Source: Treponema sp.
GTDB lineage: Bacteria > Spirochaetota > Spirochaetia > Treponematales > Treponemataceae
Reading direction: 5' to 3'
DNA length: 12,679 nucleotides
NCBI GenBank assembly: GCA_003455655.1
Contig: DMQP01000211.1
Coordinates: 1 to 12,679, forward strand
The translations under genes were made by a program, and so were the position numbers. Of the stretch, positions 6,270-12,679 are shown one piece after another (position 1 is the first letter of the stretch; every line of letters begins with the position of its first letter). The notes beneath the pieces were generated by a model. The model made no database searches. It had not been told where the DNA came from and saw only the letters and a program-made list of their open reading frames with translations.

Positions 6270-7794
6270 GAATTTTCAGCTGCTTCTTTTTAATGAACAA
6301 ATACTTAAGCGGATGCACATCAAAGGGATTCAACGTCCAGCCACCTATTTCATCACAATCAATTGCATGAAGTGTTACCGGATGCGATATAGGAATAATC
6401 ATTCCTTCATCTAAGAGTAACTGTTCAGCTTTTGAAAGCAACTTGTATCGCTCTTCTGCGGTATCTGCAAGAGATGCTTGTTCCAACAACAAATCATACT
6501 CTTTGTTTTCATAATGACCAACATTCAAAGAAGAAGCACCGCGGAATAATTCCAAGAAAGCAAGAGGATCTCCAAAATCGCCTACCCAAGAATACGAAAA
6601 CAAATCGGCATTCCATCCATCAATAGAACTGTAGTAGCGTTCAATCGGAGTAACCTGAACAGAAAGTTCTACACCTAAGGGTTCCCACGCATCATGCAAA
6701 ATTTCTGCCAACGACTTCATGTAATCACTATCGTTAATGGCAAAGACTAAAGGCAAAATTTCATCTGGTGCAATTCCTAAACGTTCTCTTGCTTCTGCCA
6801 TAAGAGCTTTTGCATCTTCAAGATCGTAGTCATCTAAGCCAGTAACAGTTGGGTATCCACTAAGCGGATAAACTAAAGTTGTTGCTTTAATGTAGTTGTC
6901 TTTTCTTAGTTCGTCATAAGGAATTGCTTCAAGTAATGCGTTACGAACATCAACTTCATTCCACGGTTCATTGTTCGTTTTAAAAAACAAAAACGATGTT
7001 GCAAATGATGAACCTAAATGCAAAGAATCAAGGTTAAGCACTGAATACGAATCAAACTGACTGTCACCTAAAAGCCAGTCTGCCTTTCCTGTGTTAAACA
7101 AATAAGTGTTCTGTTCTACATCATCGCTTTGCATAATAACAATCTGCGGAATTTGAACAGAATCTACATCGTAATAGAAATTATTTTTTTCAAGAACAAG
7201 CACACCGTCTTCGTAATCTTCCAGACAGTAAGGACCAGAATACACACCTGCTTCGGGACCTAACACACTAAAAGCATGATGACACAAAATGTTAGGCAAA
7301 TGAGGTGTCGGTTGTGTTAACCGAACAACAAGAGTTGTCTTACTTCGTGCATCTATTTTAACATTTTCTTCTTTGCCCGTTCCTTCTCTAAACTCACGAG
7401 CACCAGCAATACAGTCAAGCAAAGATGCGTAGGGAGCATAAGGAGTTTCAAGCAAACCAAGCCAAGACTCACGAACATCTTGTGCAGTTATAGGTGTTCC
7501 ATCAGAAAAAAATGCATCTTCCCGTAAGGTAAAAGTCCAACGCTTTTTGTCGCGAGACACTTTGTATGAAATGCACAATGCACTTTTTGGAGCAAGTGTT
7601 GCAGGGTCGCAAATAAACAATCCTTCATACAAACCGTTAAGCACTTGTGCATCATAAGTGTAACTTGCAGTATGCGGATTTAAATCATATTCATGAACAG
7701 AATCTATAAGTGTTATAGGTCTTTGTTCTGCAAGCTGAGCATGGAGCGTTAGTGCCACACACAACATAAGCGGAATACAAAAAAATTTTTTCAT
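6256..7794 (-). CDS. OppA-like extracellular solute-binding protein (family 5)
   Basis: This 512-residue protein belongs to the SBP_bac_5 family, which captures oligopeptides, dipeptides, nickel or some sugars for ABC importers. The N terminus is a signal peptide with likely cleavage after LHA at residue 19; there is no proper lipobox, so it is predicted free in the periplasm rather than lipid-anchored. Family landmarks are NGLYEGLF (53-60), the W-T-F-T-L-R strand (86-91) and FSDGTPITAQDV (96-107), with a full-length lobe structure after it and the typical VFAINDSDYM and YSWVGDFGDPLAFL segments. No permease or ATPase gene is in the window, so it is an orphan here and must borrow a transporter or act as a sensor partner. 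GGAAGAA upstream (complement of about 7804-7810) serves as ribosome binding site. It follows the 468-residue gene by 14 bases and is surely co-transcribed. The ligand cannot be predicted. Confidence 0.92.
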   Translation of the reverse strand: MKKFFCIPLMLCVALTLHAQLAEQRPITLIDSVHEYDLNPHTASYTYDAQVLNGLYEGLFICDPATLAPKSALCISYKVSRDKKRWTFTLREDAFFSDGTPITAQDVRESWLGLLETPYAPYASLLDCIAGAREFREGTGKEENVKIDARSKTTLVVRLTQPTPHLPNILCHHAFSVLGPEAGVYSGPYCLEDYEDGVLVLEKNNFYYDVDSVQIPQIVIMQSDDVEQNTYLFNTGKADWLLGDSQFDSYSVLNLDSLHLGSSFATSFLFFKTNNEPWNEVDVRNALLEAIPYDELRKDNYIKATTLVYPLSGYPTVTGLDDYDLEDAKALMAEARERLGIAPDEILPLVFAINDSDYMKSLAEILHDAWEPLGVELSVQVTPIERYYSSIDGWNADLFSYSWVGDFGDPLAFLELFRGASSLNVGHYENKEYDLLLEQASLADTAEERYKLLSKAEQLLLDEGMIIPISHPVTLHAIDCDEIGGWTLNPFDVHPLKYLFIKKKQLKIPNVV

Positions 7795-7808
7795 GCGTGT
7801 TTCTTCCG

Positions 7809-9215
7809 TTAGACTTCGTTAATACCCAGACTCTTCATCTGAGCTTTTTCTTCAACATAAGAGGCATATTCGGCGCGCAACTGATTTACTTTTTGCAAAA
7901 CATTTTTAAGCGTCGTCAATTCCATCTTAAGTCCTTTAATTTTACTGCGAGAATATTTATCTACATTTTCTTTGAAGTATTCGTCAAGTGCACCAAGCAA
8001 AACATAAATGCGATTGTTTTCGGTAATCTGTTTGCTTACAAAGTCAAAAATAACTTGCTCTGACTGAGAATTCATTTTTTCGTAAGCAGGAGTTCCTTTT
8101 ACTGCAGCGGCAGAATAATACTTTGCGCGTTTAACCATTTCTGCAATAAACTGATTGTAGTGAACAGTTTCCTTATGCTTTGCGTTTGTCTTAGAATCGG
8201 TAAAGACAACTTCGTAATCTACAGGTGGTTCTTCAATACCAAAAATAGAACGAATAAGTCTCTTCAGTTTATCCATGAAAGAATTTTTGTCGCTCTGCAT
8301 AACAGCATGATTGTCGCGTACTTTCGTGATAATAACTTCATACGATTCTGCAATTCCACCCATTGCTTTGACTACATCCATAATGAGTGCATGAGTGTCT
8401 ACTTCTTTTTTCTTAGATTTCTTTTTGTCATCTGCAGTAGAAAGAGAAGCTAGCAGTTTAGCACGAAGTTCTGCTTTGTTGTTTGCAGTTTCTTCTTTTA
8501 TAAGTTCATCAACAATTTCTGATGCGTAGGGAATTTTTGGCATGAGCTTGGGGAAGAGTGTGCGCAGTTCTGTCTGAAACAAAGCTGGCGACTGATATGC
8601 TTTTTCAGAACAAAACTCTGTGCTCATAATAATGCGCTTACGAATTTCAGCTTTGTAGGCTTCACGCTTGTAGCGGAGAACTGTCATTATGCCTTTTTCA
8701 ATATCTTCGCTTGTTGTTTTTGCAATGTTCACATTCTCGTTCAAAAGACTTAATGTCATGCCAGGAGCGCCACTTTTTGCAATGTTCACAACAGCAGCAA
8801 GTCCACGAGTGTTAGGCTTAGGAGAATTTGCAGAAAAGGAAGACCACAAGAATGTTTTGTTAAGCACGAGCATTTTGTTAAGCGTGTCCATTTTCATATC
8901 GAGCGAAAACTTAACATAATTGCACACATAATCAACCATTGCTTCGTATTCACCAGTACGAGCACCCAAGACAGCAGCACGATCGCCTTCACTATAAGCA
9001 GTTCCATCGGGAGCAACAATGTCTGTCATGCGCTTGTCGTTTTTATAGGGATCAGGAGCAATAAGAGCTTTCTTTTCAAGCACATCAAACAAATTGGTAA
9101 TACAAGTAAGATGCATGTGATATGCTTCATCTAACTGAGGGAACACAGTTGTGTTTATCCAATTTGCATACGCTTCCAGAGCTGCGAATAATTGTTGATT
9201 GAAATCTGCTTCCAT
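7809..9215 (-). CDS. Uncharacterised helical protein, 468 residues
   Basis: I do not recognise a family. There is no signal peptide and no membrane segment, so it is probably cytoplasmic. The sequence is nearly all alpha-helical in appearance and charged. There is a lysine-rich linker at about 262-271 ([10 protein letters not shown]) that seems to divide the protein into an N-terminal part (1-260) and a C-terminal part (272-468). The final helices from about 411, with regular leucine spacing around [17 protein letters not shown], could form a coiled coil. I see no nucleotide-binding loop, metal site or nuclease motif. The ATG at 9213-9215 has GAGGAAG just upstream. It is the first gene of a two-gene unit with the OppA-like protein, which starts 14 bases after its stop. 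This pairing is the only clue to its role and is weak, since one product is cytoplasmic and the other exported. Confidence 0.85.
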   Translation of the reverse strand: MEADFNQQLFAALEAYANWINTTVFPQLDEAYHMHLTCITNLFDVLEKKALIAPDPYKNDKRMTDIVAPDGTAYSEGDRAAVLGARTGEYEAMVDYVCNYVKFSLDMKMDTLNKMLVLNKTFLWSSFSANSPKPNTRGLAAVVNIAKSGAPGMTLSLLNENVNIAKTTSEDIEKGIMTVLRYKREAYKAEIRKRIIMSTEFCSEKAYQSPALFQTELRTLFPKLMPKIPYASEIVDELIKEETANNKAELRAKLLASLSTADDKKKSKKKEVDTHALIMDVVKAMGGIAESYEVIITKVRDNHAVMQSDKNSFMDKLKRLIRSIFGIEEPPVDYEVVFTDSKTNAKHKETVHYNQFIAEMVKRAKYYSAAAVKGTPAYEKMNSQSEQVIFDFVSKQITENNRIYVLLGALDEYFKENVDKYSRSKIKGLKMELTTLKNVLQKVNQLRAEYASYVEEKAQMKSLGINEV

Positions 9216-9280
9216 AACTTATTCTTCCTCTATCTGTATCGGCATAAATGATAAATTTCTATACTTGTTTTTTGAAAAGG

Positions 9281-9291
9281 ATTATATACCA
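9281..9291 (-). promoter_or_regulatory. Candidate extended -10 element for the two-gene minus-strand unit
   Basis: Read on the minus strand the bases give TGGTATATAAT, an extended -10 (TG then one base then TATATA), with a perfect TATAAT at 9281-9286 as an alternative register. No convincing -35 box lies 16-18 bases upstream, as expected for an extended -10 promoter. It would leave a leader of about 60 bases before the ATG at 9215. On the plus strand of the same 118-base gap the best -10-like box for thrS is TATACT at 9260-9265, but it lacks a partner, so I do not call a thrS promoter. Confidence 0.35.
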
Positions 9292-9333
9292 ATACTTGCA
9301 TTAAGAGATAAAAAGGAGTATTCTTACTTTATT

Positions 9334-11091
9334 ATGGCTCAAGACGAAAACCTTCAAAAAATGCGCCACAGTTGCGCACATGTTATGGCACAGGCTGTTC
9401 TTAACCTGTATCCTGGAACTAAAATTGCCATCGGTCCTGCGATTGACAACGGTTTTTACTACGATTTTGAATTTCCTGCAGACAAAAAACTGACAGAAAA
9501 TGAATTCCCTGCGGTAGAAAAAGAAATGCGCCGTATTCTTGCGGGCAATCATGAATTTGTTCGTAAAGAAGTTTCTAAAGAAGAAGCACTTAAACTGTTT
9601 GCAGATCAACCTTACAAAGTTGAACTTATAAACGATTTGCCAGACGGTGAAACTATAACAACATACACTCAAGACACTTTTACTGACTTGTGCCGTGGTC
9701 CTCATGTTGCAAGTACAAAAGAAATTAACGCACAAAGTTTTAAACTTACCAAAATGGCTGGCGCTTACTGGCGTGGAGATTCAAACCGTCCCATGTTAAG
9801 CCGCGTGTATGCTGTTTGTTTTGCAAAGCCCAACGATTTAAAAGATTACTTGAAGATGTTGGAAGAAGCAGAAAAACGCGACCACCGAAAAATAGGACAG
9901 CAGCTTGATTTGTTCCACCTTGATCCCGAAGATCCCGGTCAGATTTTCTGGCACCCCAACGGATGGAACATGTATGTTACTTTGCAAGACTATATGCGTC
10001 AGAAAGTAATTGCCGACGGTTATCTTGAAGTAAACACACCTGCAATTATGCCTCGCACACTGTGGGAACGCAGCGGTCACTGGGGTCACTATCAGAAAAA
10101 CATGTTCGTTACTGAAAGTGAAAAACGCTTGTTTGCAGTAAAACCCATGAACTGTCCTGGCGCACTGGAAATATTCAAAAGCAGAACACGAAGCTATAAA
10201 GATCTTCCCTTGCGTCTTGCTGAATTTGGTCACTGTGTACGCAACGAACCCAGCGGAACTTTGCACGGCATTATGCGTGTCCGCGGATTTGTTCAAGACG
10301 ATGCCCACATTATTTGTACCGAAGAACAAATTGAATCTGAAGTTTCAAAATTCTGTCGCTTACTTTTGGATGTATACAAAGACTTTGGTTTTGACAAAAA
10401 TCTTTTGGTTAAACTTTCTACAATGCCCGAAGATCATGTCGGTGACGAAAAGACATGGCAACATGCAGAAGCAGCTCTTGCAGCAGCATGTAAGGGTGCT
10501 GGTATGGAATACGAAATTCAGCCAGGCGAAGGTGCATTCTACGGACCAAAACTTGAGTTCACACTCATTGATGCTTTAGGTCGTCAGTGGCAGTGTGGAA
10601 CCATTCAGTTGGACTACCAGTTACCCAGTGCAGAACGTCTCGATGCAGAATACATTGGTAGCGACAACCAAAAACATCATCCTGTTATGTTACACCGCGC
10701 TGTCTTAGGTTCACTAGAACGCTTTATGGGCATTCTTATTGAAAACTATGCTGGTGCTTTCCCTGCATGGCTTCATTTTGAACAAGCAGCTGTTGTTCCT
10801 GTTGCACCAGAGTTTAACGACTATGCACAAAAAGTTTCTGACACTTTGCGTTCAGTTGGCATTCGTGCAAACGCATACACTGATGACGACAACATGAAAG
10901 CTAAAATTAAAGTTATTTCTTCTGAACATAAAACTCCCTACATTCTGGTTGTGGGCGCAAAAGAACAGGAAGAAAACACAGTTACCTGTCGCTTCCGCTT
11001 CTCAAGTCAGATTCCGCAGAAGACATTTGGTTTGGAAGAATTCAAAGAATATGTTCTTGATAAAGTAAGAACTCACTTTAACGGCATTTAG
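9334..11091 (+). CDS. thrS: Threonyl-tRNA synthetase lacking the TGS domain
   Basis: ThrRS charges tRNA-Thr and hydrolyses mischarged Ser-tRNA-Thr. At 585 residues it is about 60 shorter than the E. coli enzyme; the difference is the missing N-terminal TGS domain. The protein begins directly with the editing domain: HSCAH (His12, His16) plus CRGPH (Cys120, His124), all four editing residues present. The class II catalytic core follows, with zinc ligands Cys274 (KPMNC), His325 (DDAH) and His454 (VMLHRA), motif 2 [22 protein letters not shown], and a C-terminal anticodon-binding domain from about 483. The frame is open back to 9199, but that stretch overlaps the divergent gene, does not resemble TGS and has no binding site. 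The AAAAGGAG at 9311-9318 is the only Shine-Dalgarno candidate, 15 bases before the ATG, which is unusually far. A chemoreceptor gene follows after 23 bases. Confidence 0.97.
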   Translation: MAQDENLQKMRHSCAHVMAQAVLNLYPGTKIAIGPAIDNGFYYDFEFPADKKLTENEFPAVEKEMRRILAGNHEFVRKEVSKEEALKLFADQPYKVELINDLPDGETITTYTQDTFTDLCRGPHVASTKEINAQSFKLTKMAGAYWRGDSNRPMLSRVYAVCFAKPNDLKDYLKMLEEAEKRDHRKIGQQLDLFHLDPEDPGQIFWHPNGWNMYVTLQDYMRQKVIADGYLEVNTPAIMPRTLWERSGHWGHYQKNMFVTESEKRLFAVKPMNCPGALEIFKSRTRSYKDLPLRLAEFGHCVRNEPSGTLHGIMRVRGFVQDDAHIICTEEQIESEVSKFCRLLLDVYKDFGFDKNLLVKLSTMPEDHVGDEKTWQHAEAALAAACKGAGMEYEIQPGEGAFYGPKLEFTLIDALGRQWQCGTIQLDYQLPSAERLDAEYIGSDNQKHHPVMLHRAVLGSLERFMGILIENYAGAFPAWLHFEQAAVVPVAPEFNDYAQKVSDTLRSVGIRANAYTDDDNMKAKIKVISSEHKTPYILVVGAKEQEENTVTCRFRFSSQIPQKTFGLEEFKEYVLDKVRTHFNGI

Positions 11092-11114
11092 TCTATACAC
11101 AACGGAGAAGGGTT

Positions 11115-12679
11115 ATGGAGAAAAAGCGCATCTCACTCTCAACAAAGCTTTCAATTAGCACGGGAATTGTTATTCTCGCGGTTGTAGCACTTGCAATCAA
11201 TTTGGCAGCATACTTTTTTTCACAATACTGTCTTGATAATTTTTATGAAAGTGCAGGAAACGCTATTACTGAATTTTCAGATTCAATAACAATGTTCATT
11301 GAGTCTAAAGAAACAGAACTGAATGTATTTGCAGAGACAGATGCGGTAAAAGCTGCAGACGCAAGTATTCACTCTTTTGTAAACGAAAAAGGTGATGTTC
11401 AAATTTTGTCATACAAAAAAAGCGCTGTCGAAGAAGAGATTCGTAAGTTAGCAAAAAACTTTGCCCGTAGCGACGACGACATTGCAGAAATATACATTGG
11501 AACAAAATGGGGTGGATACGCAACCAACTTTGACGGAAGCATGAGTGGCGGCTATGATCCTAGAAAACGAGGCTGGTACGACACCGCAACCAGTGGCATG
11601 GGAAAAGTTAAAATTACCGACGCCTTTGCTTCAACCGTTGGTGCAACCGTTATAGGCATTACTCGCTCTGTATACGACAACAAAGGCGACTTTATAGGTA
11701 ACGCTTCTATCGAAGTTTCTCTCGATACACTTACAAACATTTTAGGCAACATGAAAATTGGTAAAGATTCCTTTTTCATGATGATTCAGAGAGACGGAAC
11801 AATTCTTGCAGACACGGGAATTCGCAACAGTAATTTTCAAAATGTAGACAGCATCGACATTCCAGATTTGGAAAACTTTTTCTGGGGTGCAGACGACAAC
11901 GGCGAAATTACTGTTCCCAACGGAAACTACAGCACATACCTTACTAAAAAAATTACAAACACAAAAACCGGATACAAAATAATTGCTTTCTGTCCATACG
12001 ACACTGTGTACGAAACATTCTACAGAACGCTCAACACAATGTTGATTGTTTGTGTTCTTGTTGCACTTGTTATTGCAACTGTAACAGGCATTATAACAAG
12101 AAAAGTTATTCGCCCGCTCAAAATAATTCGTAACAGCATTAGTGAAAGTGCTTCACAGATTGCACAAGGCAAAGCAGATCTTACTGGAAGAATTAGTGTT
12201 AAAACTAAAAACGAAATTGGCGATGTAGCAGAAAGTTTTAATGTGTACTCAGAAAAACTGCAAGACATCATCAAGAGCATGAAGCAAGCAAAAACTTCAC
12301 TTAACGAAGCTGGTGAAAAACTTGAACAGTCTACCAGCAAAACAATGTCTGCTATTACACAGATTAGTGCAAGTATTGAAGAAGTAGGCAAAAATCTTGC
12401 AACACAAAATGACGGTGTAACACAAACAGCAGACAATGTTAAACGTATTCTTGGTAGCGTTGCATCTCTTGAACAGTTAGTTTCTTCTCAGGCAGAAGCA
12501 GTACAAGGTGCTTCAACCGCAGTAGAAGAAATGATTGGCAACATAAGCGAAGTAAATCGCTCTGTCGAAAAAATGGCAGATTCATTTGGTAAACTTGAGT
12601 CAGATGCACAAAGTGGTGCACGCACACAAGAAGAACTGCAATTCCAAATTAGCGAAATCGACAAACAGTCACAACTTTT
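11115..12679 (+). CDS. Methyl-accepting chemotaxis protein, dCache sensor, cut by the window edge
   Basis: The first 521 codons of a chemoreceptor; the frame is open to the window end. ATG 11115 has GGAG at 11104-11107 seven bases upstream. TM1 is about residues 14-36 and TM2 about 307-329, so residues 37-306 are periplasmic. That loop looks like a dCache_1 ligand-binding domain: Y147, R152, W154 and Y155 in YDPRKRGWY match the Y-x4-R-x-W-Y part of the amino-acid-sensing dCache motif. However, the later acidic position reads Glu200 (SIEVSLDTL) where Asp is usual, and Phe171 stands where Tyr is expected. A HAMP domain follows (about 330-385), then the first long coiled-coil helix of the signalling domain with heptads such as ISASIEEVGKNL and STAVEEMIGNISEV. 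The kinase-contacting hairpin tip and the return helix lie beyond the edge. It signals to CheA/CheW to steer motility. It starts 23 bases after thrS with no terminator between. Confidence 0.93.
   Translation, partial: MEKKRISLSTKLSISTGIVILAVVALAINLAAYFFSQYCLDNFYESAGNAITEFSDSITMFIESKETELNVFAETDAVKAADASIHSFVNEKGDVQILSYKKSAVEEEIRKLAKNFARSDDDIAEIYIGTKWGGYATNFDGSMSGGYDPRKRGWYDTATSGMGKVKITDAFASTVGATVIGITRSVYDNKGDFIGNASIEVSLDTLTNILGNMKIGKDSFFMMIQRDGTILADTGIRNSNFQNVDSIDIPDLENFFWGADDNGEITVPNGNYSTYLTKKITNTKTGYKIIAFCPYDTVYETFYRTLNTMLIVCVLVALVIATVTGIITRKVIRPLKIIRNSISESASQIAQGKADLTGRISVKTKNEIGDVAESFNVYSEKLQDIIKSMKQAKTSLNEAGEKLEQSTSKTMSAITQISASIEEVGKNLATQNDGVTQTADNVKRILGSVASLEQLVSSQAEAVQGASTAVEEMIGNISEVNRSVEKMADSFGKLESDAQSGARTQEELQFQISEIDKQSQL

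Noticed and set aside
9199..9333. N-terminal extension of thrS that might restore a TGS domain
   Set aside because: The 45 residues do not resemble TGS, overlap the divergent gene start, and would require a start with no binding site.
9838..10329. 163-codon minus-strand frame inside thrS
   Set aside because: It is antisense to the catalytic core of thrS, with no start signal and no recognisable domain.
1..12679. CRISPR arrays, insertion sequences, tRNA or rRNA genes, long direct repeats
   Set aside because: Reading both strands by eye I found no regularly spaced repeats, transposase genes, terminal inverted repeats or tRNA-like cloverleaves. Short or diverged RNA genes could be missed without a covariance-model search.

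Overview
The window looks like chromosomal DNA from a spirochaete, most likely a Treponema-type host-associated species. The grounds are fairly AT-rich DNA, several short-signal proteins with spirochaete-style lipoboxes, a threonyl-tRNA synthetase without the N-terminal TGS domain, a large dCache chemoreceptor, and several proteins I cannot place in a widely distributed family. This assignment is inference from gene content; no rRNA or other decisive marker is present. There are no mobile elements, CRISPR arrays, tRNAs or rRNAs. No intergenic stretch exceeds about 170 bases.

Layout: (1) 1-167, minus: the 5' end of an exported protein, cut by the window edge, with its own promoter. (2) 334-642, minus: a stand-alone glycogen-binding (CBM48/AMPK-beta-like) domain protein, followed by a rho-independent terminator at 260-298. 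(3) 643-801: a divergent control region with a promoter facing each way and a small palindrome. (4) 802-6269, plus: a tightly packed run of six genes: metK (SAM synthetase), nth (endonuclease III), an MscS-type mechanosensitive channel, a membrane-anchored alpha/beta hydrolase and two putative lipoproteins of unknown function. The last lipoprotein has what looks like its own promoter, placed so that the transcript could be leaderless. (5) 6256-9215, minus: a two-gene unit of a 468-residue protein of unknown function followed 14 bases later by an orphan OppA-like solute-binding protein. The latter converges on and overlaps the last lipoprotein by 14 bases. (6) 9216-9333: a short divergent control region. 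(7) 9334-end, plus: thrS, then after 23 bases a methyl-accepting chemotaxis protein that runs off the right edge.

Functionally the window mixes housekeeping genes (metK, nth, thrS) with envelope and sensing genes (MscS channel, lipoproteins, peptide-type binding protein, chemoreceptor). I see no clear evidence of a novel defence, mobile or biosynthetic system. The parts most worth following up are the 468-residue protein paired with the orphan binding protein, the two uncharacterised lipoproteins, and the substituted amino-acid-type motif in the chemoreceptor. Several start sites were moved inward from the longest possible reading frame (metK, the MscS channel, both lipoproteins, thrS) on the basis of Shine-Dalgarno position, signal-peptide position or family length.
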